DNA of 64,000 nucleotides from an uncultured Bacteroidales bacterium (GCA_944322605.1 CALUPD010000039.1:1-64000); one strand, 5' to 3'; shown: positions 1 to 9,267, numbered from the stretch's first letter. Notes: generated by a model not told the origin, from the sequence alone. Translations and numbers: made by a program.

Positions 1-46
1 AGTCGAGAATTGGAATCTGAGCAAGTTGGACCTTGATAGTTTTTAG
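1..46 (+). CDS. C-terminal end of an upstream gene (partial, tentative)
   Basis: One forward frame is open from base 2 to a TAG at 44-46 and reads about 14 residues ending in LDLDSF. The stop lies 3 bases before the next start, which is the tight spacing seen in the rest of this capsule operon. Too little is present to name a product; a glycosyltransferase or other capsule enzyme would fit the context. The other two forward frames also hit stops in this stretch, so the call rests only on spacing. Confidence 0.3.
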   Translation, partial: VENWNLSKLDLDSF

Positions 47-49
47 TTT

Positions 50-937
50 ATGAGAGAGATTCTTGCAAAAATCCTATACTTGTTTTACTATTTTAAAGTT
101 CATCAGGAGTCAAAAAGAACGGATTCCGTTCTGTCTATTTACGGGCATGACATATCCAGGAAAAATTTTGAAGAATTGGTAAAATGGCTGCTGAAAAGAA
201 ATTATAAGTTTATAACCCCATACGAATTGGAGGATTACCTTTGCGGAAAGCTTCCATGCAATAAAAAATATGTGTGGATGAGTTTTGATGACGGATGGAG
301 AAGCAATTATGAGAATGTCTTTCCTGTGTTAAAGAAGTATGCCGTTCCGGCAACAATATTCGTTGCTACAAAAGGAATAGAGGACGGATATTTTTGGTTT
401 GATAAGGCATTTGAAAACCGTGACTCCCAATATTATGATGAAATTCAAGAATTATGGGAAATGCAGAACAGCAAAAGAGTTGAGATAATCAGCAAGTTGC
501 CTTATGAAATGACGGTTCGTAAAACAATGATTCCTGCGGAATTAAAAGAAATGACGGAATCGGGGTTGGTGTATTGGGGAAACCATACGGATGATCATGT
601 AATGAGCGATAACTGTACTGACGAAGAACTTGCTACGGAAATCATGATTTGTCAGGAAAAAATGAAAAGGTGGACAGGCGTAGACTGCAACTTTATATAT
701 TCGTATCCCAATGGGAATATCGATGACCGTTCGGAAAAAACAATAAAGAATTTGGGATTCAAGATGGCAACGACTACTGAGCTGAATAGGATATGTCCTG
801 ACACTGACATATTCCGGATTCCGAGAATGGAATTCAAAGATGTTTCTTTGACAGAAAATATCTTGCATATCTATGGAATATGGACTCCGTTTTTTAACAG
901 GATAAAGCGGATGTTAGGAATAAAAAATAAAAAATAG
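50..937 (+). CDS. Polysaccharide deacetylase (NodB-like) family protein
   Basis: A 295-residue carbohydrate esterase 4 type protein expected to remove N- or O-acetyl groups from a polysaccharide or a lipid-linked sugar. Visible motifs are SFDDG (residues about 79-83, catalytic Asp and metal-binding Asp), HTDDH (about 178-182, the two metal-binding His) and a YPNG motif near residue 222 in place of the family's RPPYG. There is no clear cleaved signal peptide; the N-terminus (ILAKILYLFYYF) is hydrophobic but short. It opens a run of tightly packed capsule genes. The natural substrate cannot be read from the sequence. Confidence 0.85.
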   Translation: MREILAKILYLFYYFKVHQESKRTDSVLSIYGHDISRKNFEELVKWLLKRNYKFITPYELEDYLCGKLPCNKKYVWMSFDDGWRSNYENVFPVLKKYAVPATIFVATKGIEDGYFWFDKAFENRDSQYYDEIQELWEMQNSKRVEIISKLPYEMTVRKTMIPAELKEMTESGLVYWGNHTDDHVMSDNCTDEELATEIMICQEKMKRWTGVDCNFIYSYPNGNIDDRSEKTIKNLGFKMATTTELNRICPDTDIFRIPRMEFKDVSLTENILHIYGIWTPFFNRIKRMLGIKNKK

Positions 938-958
938 GAGTTGTTATTGATAATAAGT

Positions 959-2002
959 ATGAAAAGAATATTGATAGTAGGAGCTTATGGGTATTTCGGC
1001 AACCATCTTGACGGTCAGACAGTCAAGACGAGGAATGTCCATAAGTTGATTGAAGGTCGTTTTGACGGAAAGGTATGCGGCTTCGATACTTTGAAAGTAA
1101 GACGAAACCCGTTATTGCTGTTTGTACTTTTATGGCAGCTAATTAGATGCAATACGCTTATTCTTGTTCCGTGCCTTAACAATCTGACATATGTTTTTCC
1201 GCTTGCTTACTATTTGTCGAAAATTTTCGGATACGACATAATCGAAATCTGCATAGGCGGATGGCAGGTGGAGTATTTCAAAGGCAATGAACGTTTCAAG
1301 CCTCACAGGCTACAAATGAATTTGAGCAAGAAGATAAGAGTATTCCTTCCTGAGATGAAAGAAGTAGACTGTAGACTCAAATCGGAGCTTGGGTTCAAGA
1401 ATTCGGAATATTTTCCGAATTTCAGGTTTTTTGATCCTGATATGCCATTGGGCAATAATAATTCAAATGAATTCCGTCTGGTTTTCATGGCGAGGGTCAA
1501 CAAGAAAAAGGGATATGATACGATTTTCGAATTTGCCAATCATATAAGAGGTAGATTCAATGACATAAAAATTGATTTCTTCGGACCTATAGAAGAGGGT
1601 GACAAAGAAGAGTTCATGTCATTGATTGATTTGAATAAAGATATCGTATCTTATAAAGGTGTACTGCAACCGGAAAATATCCATAAGACATTATGTATGT
1701 ATGATCTGATGTTGTTTCCTACTACCTACTATACAGAAGGTTTTCCTGGCAGCATACTTGATGCATATATTTCGGGCATTCCTGTAATCGCTACGGAATG
1801 GATGCATTCGCATGAATTCATAGATGACGGGCAGACCGGATATATAGTCCCTTTCGGGAATTGCCAGGAAGAGTTTGAAAGAAAGATATTGGAGTTGTAT
1901 AGGGATAGGGAAAAATTGGATTGCATGAAGCGTGCTGCGCATGAAAAATGCAGATTGTATTCGGCAGATGCGGCATGGAACGTGCTTTCGAAATATTTAT
2001 AA
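959..2002 (+). CDS. Glycosyltransferase family 4-like protein
   Basis: GT-B fold glycosyltransferase of 347 residues, probably adding one sugar to the lipid-linked repeat unit in the cytoplasm. The C-terminal half carries the family pattern: LVFMARVNKKKGYD (start of the donor-binding domain), FGP, and the EGFPGSILDAYISGIPVIAT block with the EGFP segment that binds the nucleotide-sugar. I chose the ATG at 959, giving MKRILIVGAYGYFG; a TTG at 941 is in frame but adds six residues not expected in the fold. The gene end overlaps nothing and the next start is 3 bases downstream, so the two are co-transcribed. Confidence 0.85.
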   Translation: MKRILIVGAYGYFGNHLDGQTVKTRNVHKLIEGRFDGKVCGFDTLKVRRNPLLLFVLLWQLIRCNTLILVPCLNNLTYVFPLAYYLSKIFGYDIIEICIGGWQVEYFKGNERFKPHRLQMNLSKKIRVFLPEMKEVDCRLKSELGFKNSEYFPNFRFFDPDMPLGNNNSNEFRLVFMARVNKKKGYDTIFEFANHIRGRFNDIKIDFFGPIEEGDKEEFMSLIDLNKDIVSYKGVLQPENIHKTLCMYDLMLFPTTYYTEGFPGSILDAYISGIPVIATEWMHSHEFIDDGQTGYIVPFGNCQEEFERKILELYRDREKLDCMKRAAHEKCRLYSADAAWNVLSKYL

Positions 2003-2004
2003 CC

Positions 2005-3027
2005 ATGCTTAGAATCACAGGCGACATAAATTTTACTGACGGTTTCTTTGATACTGGTTTCGGTGTCGGATCTTCGATAAAAAGCGGAGCGGATCCGTTT
2101 GTGAACCTTGACCGCAAGGATTCGGATTTCTGGTTTGGAAACTTTGAGTGCGTATGTTCTTCCGTTTCCGACAAGGAGGGGATTTACAGGAAGCAATTCA
2201 TAATTTCTCCCGAGAACATGTCCCATATCCGTCATTTCGACATTTACGGGGTGGCCAACAACCATGTTATGCAGCATGGATGCGCGGCCTATGATAACAT
2301 GCTGGAGTACTTGAAACAAAGCGGATGCATGTATGTCGGGAGCAAGGACCGAAAATCAGTTGTGATTGAACATCAGGGCAAAAAGATTGGAATAATCGCA
2401 TTCAGCCTCCGTCCCGAGAATTTCTCTGATACGCCGTTATACTGGTCCATGCCTGAATATTCCGAAATTGAAGACGAGATCGGTAAATTATCAGGATGCG
2501 ATTTCCGGATTGCATACGTGCATTGGGGTAACGAATTTATAAATTACCCTTACGTAGATCAAAAGAACTTCGCCCATTTGATGATAGACAAAGGCGCGGA
2601 TATGATCATAGGCATGCATCCGCATGTGTTGCAAGGATTCGAGGTGTATAAAGGCAAATATATTTTTTATTCGTTGGGTAATTTCGTGTTCAATATGCCG
2701 TGGACACCGACAAAATATGCAGCTATCGTGAATGTGGATTTTGGTGGCTGCCAGCCTGTAGTATCATGGAATTATACGAAAATTGGAATTGACTGTTTTC
2801 CGCGCCTCTTGGATGAAAATCAAGTTCCTGAAGAATTTCGTTTTGATTATCTCAACTCTTTGGTCAAAAAGGCGGATGAAAACGAGCGTTATTATTCCAA
2901 TGTCTTTGCTTGCATGAAAAAGTATCGCAAGTCGAATTATTTGGATATATTGCATAATGTTACTAAATTCAAATTTTCTGATTTGGCTGAGATTACGGGT
3001 GATTTTATAAAACGCAGGATAAAGTAA
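2005..3027 (+). CDS. CapA family protein (metallophosphatase fold)
   Basis: A 340-residue CapA/PgsA-like protein of the calcineurin-like phosphatase superfamily. These proteins accompany capsule or poly-gamma-glutamate genes; their exact reaction is not settled. Motifs seen: GDINFTDGF at the N-terminus, NFEC, GVANNHVMQHG, YVHWGNE, GADMIIGMHPHVLQG and YSLGNFVFN, which is the usual order of metal-ligand motifs. The start at 2005 (MLRITGDINF) is preferred because upstream in-frame codons lie inside the preceding gene. There is no signal peptide or N-terminal membrane anchor, unlike many CapA proteins, so it may act in the cytoplasm. Confidence 0.85.
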   Translation: MLRITGDINFTDGFFDTGFGVGSSIKSGADPFVNLDRKDSDFWFGNFECVCSSVSDKEGIYRKQFIISPENMSHIRHFDIYGVANNHVMQHGCAAYDNMLEYLKQSGCMYVGSKDRKSVVIEHQGKKIGIIAFSLRPENFSDTPLYWSMPEYSEIEDEIGKLSGCDFRIAYVHWGNEFINYPYVDQKNFAHLMIDKGADMIIGMHPHVLQGFEVYKGKYIFYSLGNFVFNMPWTPTKYAAIVNVDFGGCQPVVSWNYTKIGIDCFPRLLDENQVPEEFRFDYLNSLVKKADENERYYSNVFACMKKYRKSNYLDILHNVTKFKFSDLAEITGDFIKRRIK

Positions 3028-3033
3028 AATTGT

Positions 3034-4323
3034 ATGTTCCATAAACTGATATATACAGCTGGGGTCAAGAGGCGTAATCCGTCTTTGATGCGATATTTTG
3101 ATTTTCTGATGAAATCAGACAAGTGGAGTATCGGGCAATTGCACGATTATCAGTTTGGAAAGTGCAAGGACTTGCTTGAATTCGCACAAAAATATTCTCC
3201 GTTTTACAAGGAGCATTTTGAAAAATGCGGATTCGAGCCGTCTAAGATGGAGTCGTTGGATGAACTGAAAAAGATACCTCCTATAGATAAGCAAGTTTTG
3301 CTTTCCCGGAATAAGGACATACAGTCTTCTTTCAAGTTCGACAAACTGTTCTTTTCCGAGACATCCGGCACTTCCGGGCAGGTTCTTAAATTCTACAGGA
3401 ATGAAGAATGGGATTCATGCAACCGTGCGGCCATGTTCAGAGGATATAAATGGTACGGAGTTAATCCTTGGGAAAGAAACGGATATTTTTGGGGCTATAA
3501 CATAGATAAGAAACAAAGGCTCAAAACCGCGATTCTGGATGAATTGCAGAATCGTTTCAGGATTTTCTCTTACGATGAGGACCATATACGCAGGTTTGCG
3601 GAAAAACTGCGGAAAGCTGCATATGTGGGAGGATATTCTTCTATGATTTACGAAGTCGCAAAGATTGTGAACCGTTTGGAAATAAATAATGATTTTCATT
3701 TGAAAATGGTAAAGGGAACTTCGGAAAAGATCTATGATTCCTATCAGAACGAAGTAAAAAAAGCGTTCGGACAAAAAATGATAAGCGAATATGGTTCTGC
3801 CGAGTCAGGGCTTATCGCATTCGAGTGTCCGGAAGGCGGGCATATGCATATTAACATGGAAAATGTGATAGTTGAGGAAGAAAACGGGGAAATCATAGTT
3901 ACAAACCTGCTTTCAAGGTCGTTTCCGATAATTCGTTACAAGTTGGGAGATTTCGTCAGATTGGCTTCGTCAGATTTCAAGTGCAGTTGCGGCAGGGCTC
4001 ATCCTGTCATTTTGGATGTCTTGGGAAGGGTTGGGAAGAATGTGCTTGGGAAAAAATCGATTTATCCGAGCCTTACATTTTATTATGTGTTCAAGAATTT
4101 GGCATTAAGCGGCATAACGTTGAATTACCAAGCGGTGCAGAATGAAAGGGGAAAGGTGGTCTTGAAAATCGAACAGAATGTTCCCGAGCATTCCGAGGCC
4201 TTGAATGCGGAATTGGATAAATATTTTCATGGAGACATTGATTTTGAAGTCAAGTGGGGTGAAAAGCTTCATGCCATGAACGGGAAATTAAAGGATTTTA
4301 TAACAACGCTGGACAGTCAGTAG
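3034..4323 (+). CDS. CapK/PaaK-like AMP-dependent ligase (phenylacetate-CoA ligase family)
   Basis: A 429-residue adenylate-forming enzyme of the CapK/phenylacetate-CoA ligase branch. The P-loop-like core motif reads SETSGTSGQ (residues about 108-116), and SEYGSAESG (about 250-258) is the second nucleotide-binding motif. A LGDFV stretch and a C-terminal MNGKLKDF with a Lys at the expected catalytic position follow. Family members in capsule loci are thought to activate an acyl or amino-acid group for transfer to a sugar, but no substrate is proven. The gene follows the CapA-like gene by 6 bases and ends the first block of the capsule operon; a 209-base AT-rich gap then separates it from the defence-like genes. 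Confidence 0.8.
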   Translation: MFHKLIYTAGVKRRNPSLMRYFDFLMKSDKWSIGQLHDYQFGKCKDLLEFAQKYSPFYKEHFEKCGFEPSKMESLDELKKIPPIDKQVLLSRNKDIQSSFKFDKLFFSETSGTSGQVLKFYRNEEWDSCNRAAMFRGYKWYGVNPWERNGYFWGYNIDKKQRLKTAILDELQNRFRIFSYDEDHIRRFAEKLRKAAYVGGYSSMIYEVAKIVNRLEINNDFHLKMVKGTSEKIYDSYQNEVKKAFGQKMISEYGSAESGLIAFECPEGGHMHINMENVIVEEENGEIIVTNLLSRSFPIIRYKLGDFVRLASSDFKCSCGRAHPVILDVLGRVGKNVLGKKSIYPSLTFYYVFKNLALSGITLNYQAVQNERGKVVLKIEQNVPEHSEALNAELDKYFHGDIDFEVKWGEKLHAMNGKLKDFITTLDSQ

Positions 4324-4493
4324 CGGCTAAATCATGATGAATTTCTATACGCCTGAGTTCCTGATGCAGCTTGGAAAAACTGTTGAATTGCCTATTTCGA
4401 GAAAATAAACCGAATCTCGTCTGTTTTATATTAAGATTTTGTAATTTTATTACGAAATCTGTGTTTATAATTATTTTTTAAAAATTTTGTTTA

Positions 4494-4501
4494 TACATTT
4501 G
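4494..4501 (+). promoter_or_regulatory. Candidate -7 element (TACATTTG)
   Basis: An exact match to the Bacteroidetes -7 consensus TAnnTTTG, 31 bases before the ATG of the ATPase gene. No convincing TTTG -33 element lies at the right distance, only T-rich sequence, so support is partial. A separate promoter would fit the change from capsule to defence-like genes. Confidence 0.4.
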
Positions 4502-4532
4502 TCCTGAGTGACGAGTTAAATGTATAACGATT

Positions 4533-5831
4533 ATGATAGCAGAATTTGCCGTTGAGAATTTTTTCTCTATAAAAGAGGTTCAGAGAATCAGTTTTGAGCC
4601 AACATCGGATGCTTTCATGTCTGATGAATATACATGCGAGGTAAAGGAAGGGACAAGGTTGTTGAAAATCGGAATCATATATGGCGCAAATGCTTCCGGT
4701 AAAAGCAATGTGTTGAATGCCATAGACTTCTTTAGGAGTTTGGTGCTGAGGATGCCTAAGAACCGCAACGAAGAGACAGGGGTTGTCCCTTTCATGCTGG
4801 ATGATGTATCAAGGAATGAAAAGACAAGGCTGTCGATGGCGTTCTATATCAATCAGTCGAAATATGTACTTGGTTTCGAACTGGATGAGAAATATATATA
4901 TTCCGAGACATTGATTGTTTATGATTCCATTCGTCCTGCTAAATTGTATAGCCGCAGTTACGATGCTTCAACTGATTCGACATCCATAGAGTTTGGCGCA
5001 AATCTGAAAATGGCGAAGAAGAGCCAGGATGTGATTTCCGGCAATACTATCAATAATTGCAGCGTGCTTGCAGCATTCGGCAAGAGCAATGTGGAGCGTA
5101 CCAAATTGAACGATGTATATGATTATTTCGCGAATCAGGTGAAAAAGGTATTGTTCCCGAGGATGTCACTTTTGAGATATGTCAAATCAAAATTGGAAAA
5201 TGACAAGAATGGCGATTTGAAAAAATTCATTCTGAATTTCCTGAAAGCGTCTGATTTTAATATAGAGGATTTTTCTTTGCATGAAGATGAAAGGTTGATT
5301 ACTTCTGAAATGGAACGGTTGATACAAAACGCTCCTATCGGAGAACAGGCCAAATCCGAGATGCTTGGGAGGGGGAAAATCACAAATATGGAATTGACTT
5401 TCACCCATAAGGCAGGAACAGGGTTGTATGAATTGCCTGAAGAGTTCGAATCAAACGGGACAATGAGATTTTTGGGAATGGCCGTGATTTTGAATTTTCT
5501 GCTAAAGACAAACCGTTTCATGCCGATAGATGAAATTGAAACGAGCATTCATTATGAGCTGCTGGCTTATTTCCTGAAGGTGTTTTTGGCAAGCAGCACC
5601 GGTACATCCCAGATGTTGTTGACAACGCATGACATTAATCTTCTCAATGAGGATTTCATTCGCCGTGATACGATTTGGTTCACCGACAAGGATGAATGCG
5701 GGCAGACCAAAATCGTGCGGCTTTCTTCTTTGGGACTGCATAAAAATCTTTCGCCGTACAATGCATACAGGCAAGGAAAATTAGTCAAGCTGCCTTTCCT
5801 CGAAAGTCAATATATTAATTTGGATGATTGA
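4533..5831 (+). CDS. AAA family ATPase, RloA/AbiLi-like (first subunit of ATPase + RloB pair)
   Basis: A 432-residue SMC/OLD-type ATPase. Walker A is YGANASGKSN (residues about 50-59). The C-terminal half holds a signature-like stretch ending in SNGTMRFLG, the Walker B PIDEIETSIHYEL (Asp-Glu) and LLTTHDINLL (D-loop/H-loop His). This is the composition of ATPases of the OLD/abortive-infection class, which partner with a nuclease-like Toprim protein. The gene is 3 bases from an RloB homologue, and RloA-RloB/AbiL pairs are known from restriction-modification and phage-defence loci. It sits inside a capsule locus, which suggests insertion as cargo. The defence function is inferred from the family and not shown here. 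Confidence 0.85.
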   Translation: MIAEFAVENFFSIKEVQRISFEPTSDAFMSDEYTCEVKEGTRLLKIGIIYGANASGKSNVLNAIDFFRSLVLRMPKNRNEETGVVPFMLDDVSRNEKTRLSMAFYINQSKYVLGFELDEKYIYSETLIVYDSIRPAKLYSRSYDASTDSTSIEFGANLKMAKKSQDVISGNTINNCSVLAAFGKSNVERTKLNDVYDYFANQVKKVLFPRMSLLRYVKSKLENDKNGDLKKFILNFLKASDFNIEDFSLHEDERLITSEMERLIQNAPIGEQAKSEMLGRGKITNMELTFTHKAGTGLYELPEEFESNGTMRFLGMAVILNFLLKTNRFMPIDEIETSIHYELLAYFLKVFLASSTGTSQMLLTTHDINLLNEDFIRRDTIWFTDKDECGQTKIVRLSSLGLHKNLSPYNAYRQGKLVKLPFLESQYINLDD

Positions 5832-5834
5832 CCT

Positions 5835-6476
5835 ATGGAAAGGACAGTGACTAAAAGTATTGCGATCATTGGCGAAGGTGAAACCGAATGGTTTTATTTT
5901 GATTCGTTGAGGATAGCCCGCCGTTATCCCTTTAAAGTAGCGCCAAGTTTTCCGCAGCATAGCGATGTCAGGCATATTTTAAAGTTGCTTGAATCCTATT
6001 TGGATAAGCAATATGATGTTATAGTTTGCCTGTTTGATATGGACAGGTTATTGCAGATTCCAACTGAAATGGAGTTGTATCAGAGTTGGAAGAGAAAGTA
6101 CAGTGCAAAGAAATATGCCGGAAGGGTGATGTTCATAGAAACGAATCCGTGTACGGAATTTTGGTTTTTATTGCATTTCCTTCCAAATGCGGTTTGCAGG
6201 AGATATGAGAATTATGAGAAACTGCTTCCCGAATTGCAAAAGCATATGCCCGGATATGAAAAGACAAAGCGATATTTCATACGTACTAATTTATATAAAT
6301 TTTTGATAGAGAACGGGGACTTGGAAAGGGCCATGGCGAATTCAGAGAAACTGTGCAAATTATCCAAGGAATCGCCGGAAGATTGGAATGCATATTCGGA
6401 GATCCATAAAGTAATAAAATTGTTGGATGATATTTGTTGCGAGAGGAGTTTGGAACAATTGAAATACTGCCGATAA
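5835..6476 (+). CDS. rloB: RloB-like Toprim-type protein (partner of the ATPase upstream)
   Basis: A 213-residue RloB/AbiLii family protein. The N-terminal GEGETEWFYF motif supplies the conserved Glu of a Toprim-like fold, and VCLFDMDR (about residues 60-67) supplies the acidic DxD pair. The ETNPCTEFWFLLHF segment is typical of the family. Toprim folds of this kind cut nucleic acid or act as effectors in OLD-like systems. It starts 3 bases after the ATPase stop, implying translation as a two-gene unit. Length is ordinary for RloB and no key residue appears missing. Confidence 0.85.
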   Translation: MERTVTKSIAIIGEGETEWFYFDSLRIARRYPFKVAPSFPQHSDVRHILKLLESYLDKQYDVIVCLFDMDRLLQIPTEMELYQSWKRKYSAKKYAGRVMFIETNPCTEFWFLLHFLPNAVCRRYENYEKLLPELQKHMPGYEKTKRYFIRTNLYKFLIENGDLERAMANSEKLCKLSKESPEDWNAYSEIHKVIKLLDDICCERSLEQLKYCR

Positions 6477-6489
6477 CTTTTTATCTTTG
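6459..6489 (+). promoter_or_regulatory. Bacteroidetes-type promoter for the second ATPase/Toprim pair
   Basis: TTG at 6459-6461, a 20-base spacer and TATCTTTG at 6482-6489, an exact TAnnTTTG match. Transcription would start near 6496, just before the ATG at 6507. The element overlaps the end of rloB, so the second pair can be expressed on its own. Confidence 0.65.
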
Positions 6490-6506
6490 CATCAAAATAC
6501 GTGGAT

Positions 6507-7574
6507 ATGGGATTTGCTGAAATAGGAATCGAGAATTTCAGGGGTATCAGGCATCTTGCCCTAAAAAATATCAAGCAAATAAACTTGCTTGTCGGGAAGA
6601 ATAATTGCGGAAAATCTTCGGTGCTTGATGCAATATTTTTATTGTCTGGATTTTCGAATCCTTTGCTGAATGTCAGGATAAACCAGTTCCGGGATTATGA
6701 CAAACTTGACGAGGACGATCTTGTCCTGAATTTTTATAACATGCTTCCTGAAAATCATATCCATATACACGGTAGCATGATGGGCGGTGCGGTCAGGGAT
6801 TTGAAAATAGTGCCGCTTGCTTCTGAATCCAAGCATGTGCTTCCAAAGGATAACGTTTCCGCTCAGTCATTGTCTAACAAAGAGGCCAATATCAGTAATG
6901 GCTTGGCAATGAACTTCAGTTATGTGACCGGTAGCGGAGAGAAGAAAAACGGCAGTTCTGCAATTGTCATAACTAATCAGGATAATGTAAAGATAAGGTC
7001 TCAAAAGGACTATGAGGAAACGCTGTCCGGGGTTTACATCAATTCCAAGTTCGCATTCAGCATAGCGGCGGATTATCTGACTAACATCATACAGGAAAAG
7101 CAGGAACATGTAATCGTTGAGATTCTAAGGCAGATAGACCCGAAGATAAAGTCCATATCCGTTTTAAAATCCGGAGTAAACGTTGACATAGGCCTGTCGA
7201 GGCTCGTTCCAATCAACATGCTTGGGGACGGTGTCAGGAAAATGTTGGCGATAATAACGTCTTTGCATGCTTGCAAAGACGGGGTTATTTTTATCGACGA
7301 GATAGATAACGGGCTGCATTTTTCATCATTGTCTTCTTTGTGGAAAGCAATTATCAAGACATCGGAATTATTGAATGTCCAGGTATTTGCAACTACGCAC
7401 AATATCGAGTCGTTGCAATCATTGAACAAAGTGCTTGGCGATGATTGCCCGGCATCGCGTGACAAGATAATGTGTTATTCTCTCAGGCACATGGATACAG
7501 ATGAATTGAAAGCTTACGAGTATCCTTATGAAAAGTTCAATTATGTTATTAATCAAGAGATAGAGATACGATGA
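6507..7574 (+). CDS. AAA family ATPase (OLD-like), first gene of second defence-like pair
   Basis: A 355-residue ATPase with the N-terminal signature of RecF/OLD proteins: IENFRGIRHLAL, followed by Walker A VGKNNCGKSS. The C-terminal part has GDGVRKMLAI (signature-like), Walker B VIFIDEIDNGLHFSSL, and the H-loop VFATTHNIES. It is short for a full OLD protein because the nuclease half is encoded by the next gene. I chose the ATG at 6507 rather than the GTG at 6501 because of the promoter placement. It overlaps the next gene by 4 bases (ATGA). Not close in sequence to the ATPase at 4533, so this is a second system and not a recent duplicate. Confidence 0.85.
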   Translation: MGFAEIGIENFRGIRHLALKNIKQINLLVGKNNCGKSSVLDAIFLLSGFSNPLLNVRINQFRDYDKLDEDDLVLNFYNMLPENHIHIHGSMMGGAVRDLKIVPLASESKHVLPKDNVSAQSLSNKEANISNGLAMNFSYVTGSGEKKNGSSAIVITNQDNVKIRSQKDYEETLSGVYINSKFAFSIAADYLTNIIQEKQEHVIVEILRQIDPKIKSISVLKSGVNVDIGLSRLVPINMLGDGVRKMLAIITSLHACKDGVIFIDEIDNGLHFSSLSSLWKAIIKTSELLNVQVFATTHNIESLQSLNKVLGDDCPASRDKIMCYSLRHMDTDELKAYEYPYEKFNYVINQEIEIR

Positions 7575-8176
7575 CCAGGATATTCGTAGAAGGGCGCGAG
7601 GCGGATTTTATTGATAAATATCTCATGTTTCTTATTGGAGCAAACGCTGGAAAGTGGGAGGTCGTATCTACAGGCGGGTATTCCAATCTCTCTATGATTG
7701 ATCAGAAATTTAAAGAGAACAGCGACAACGGTGGCAATAATCTGGTGATTTTCGATGCTGATTTACCGGAAACAGATGGCGGATTCAAGGCTCGCAAAAA
7801 GCATTTAGAAGAAAAAATGAAAGAATTGTCGGTATCAGGGCAAGTGTTTCTTTTTCCAAACAATAAAGACGACGGCGACTTTGAATCGATGCTGGAAAAT
7901 ATTGTTAATGAAGAACACCGCTGCCTTTTAGAGTGTTTTGAAAGGTATGAGGGCTGCATCGGCAGGCATTGCGATGATCAAGGCAATCCCAAGTATGTTA
8001 CCCCTAACAGGAAAGCCAAGATATATGCTTACGTAGAGTCTTTTAAGAAATCGAATTCTGAAAAAGAGAAATTCAAGAACAAGAAAGATTTCTTTTTTGA
8101 TAATCCTGATTATTGGAATTTGGATTCTGTGTATCTGACGCCATTGAAAGAATTTCTGCTGGAAAATGTGAAATAG
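7571..8176 (+). CDS. DUF3226/Toprim-like protein, partner of the OLD-like ATPase
   Basis: A 201-residue protein beginning IFVEGREADFI, the conserved Glu motif of Toprim/DUF3226 proteins, followed by LVIFDADLP (acidic DxD) near residue 58 and FLFPNNKDDGDFESML. These match the catalytic acidic positions of Toprim nucleases. Its start codon overlaps the ATPase stop, a sign of coupled translation and a fixed stoichiometry. The split ATPase + Toprim layout corresponds to an OLD-like system in two chains. The C-terminal third (KKSNSEKEKFKNKK) is Lys-rich and may contact nucleic acid, which is inference. Confidence 0.75.
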   Translation: MTRIFVEGREADFIDKYLMFLIGANAGKWEVVSTGGYSNLSMIDQKFKENSDNGGNNLVIFDADLPETDGGFKARKKHLEEKMKELSVSGQVFLFPNNKDDGDFESMLENIVNEEHRCLLECFERYEGCIGRHCDDQGNPKYVTPNRKAKIYAYVESFKKSNSEKEKFKNKKDFFFDNPDYWNLDSVYLTPLKEFLLENVK

Positions 8177-8248
8177 CAGGAGAAGGAATGCCGTAGGGTT
8201 TTTGCCGTATATAGAAAAAAAGTACAAATTTGTTGATGTTTTGTAGTT

Positions 8249-9247
8249 ATGATTACAGTCATCTGTCCTATATATAACGAAGAAAAGTACATCGCAAGGT
8301 GCATCGAGTCCATTATGGAGCAGGATTATCCGAAAGAGGATATGGAAGTGCTGTTCGTGGACGGGATGAGCACCGACAGGACGAGGGAGATAATCGGGGA
8401 ATATCTGCCTCGCTGTCCTTACCTGCGAGTGCTTGATAATCCGCAGAGGATAGTTCCGTATGCGATGAATAAGGGGATTGAGGCGGCCAAGGGCGAAGTG
8501 ATAATAAGGATAGACGCGCATACTTCTTATGAGAGAAATTATTTTTCCGCTTTGGTGCGCCGCCTGTACGAGCTTGAAGCCGACGATGTCGGTGCGGTTT
8601 GCAAGACCGATGTCCTTAACAAGACTCCGAAAACATTGGCGATCAGGGAAGTCCTTAGCAACAAGTTCGGTGTTGGCAATTCTGTATTCAGGACAGGGGT
8701 GGACAAGGTGATGGAGGTGGATACTGTGCCGTTCGGCTGCTGGAGGCGCGAGGTGTTCGACAAGTACGGCCTTTATGATACGCGACTTGTCAGGAATCAG
8801 GACATAGAACTAAGCAAGCGCATTTTAAGGGGAGGCGGAAAGATATTCATTGTACCGGATACGTTCTGCACTTATTATGCTCGTGAGACATATCGCGCCT
8901 TGTCAAGGAACAATTATCAGAACGGCAAATGGAATATCCTGACTGTTTATTATACGAAGCAATTCAGTTCTTTGTCGTTAAGGCATTTTGTTCCTATGGT
9001 GTTTGTACTTTCTCTTGTCCTGCCGCCACTCGCTTCGATAATATGGCTCCCGCTGGTATGGATAGCGGTCGCCTCGATTTTGGCATATTTGCTGGCTTTG
9101 ACTGCGGTGAGTGTCAGGTTAGCTATGGATAAAAAATTGAATGTATTTTATTTGCTGTGTAGTTTTTTTGTCTTGCATTTTTCTTACGGCTGCGGCTCGT
9201 TGGCAGGATGTTTTGCCGTTCTTAAAATGAAATTGCAAGGGAAATAA
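8249..9247 (+). CDS. Glycosyltransferase family 2 with C-terminal membrane segments
   Basis: A 332-residue GT-A enzyme. The N-terminus VICPIYNEEKYIARCIESI is the classic GT2 start. RIDAHTSY contains the DxH metal-binding motif, and RNQDIELSKRI supplies the catalytic base and Q/RxxRW-like region seen in ExoA-like enzymes. Residues about 245-320 form two to three hydrophobic helices, so the enzyme is membrane-anchored with the catalytic domain in the cytoplasm. It resumes the capsule operon after the defence-like block and lies 20 bases before the initiating sugar transferase. Confidence 0.88.
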   Translation: MITVICPIYNEEKYIARCIESIMEQDYPKEDMEVLFVDGMSTDRTREIIGEYLPRCPYLRVLDNPQRIVPYAMNKGIEAAKGEVIIRIDAHTSYERNYFSALVRRLYELEADDVGAVCKTDVLNKTPKTLAIREVLSNKFGVGNSVFRTGVDKVMEVDTVPFGCWRREVFDKYGLYDTRLVRNQDIELSKRILRGGGKIFIVPDTFCTYYARETYRALSRNNYQNGKWNILTVYYTKQFSSLSLRHFVPMVFVLSLVLPPLASIIWLPLVWIAVASILAYLLALTAVSVRLAMDKKLNVFYLLCSFFVLHFSYGCGSLAGCFAVLKMKLQGK

Positions 9248-9267
9248 GAATAACAAATTCGGAATCT

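Noticed and set aside
8249-8521. Reverse-strand open frames across the capsule and glycosyltransferase genes
   Set aside because: They lie opposite well-supported genes and have compositions typical of antisense shadow frames.
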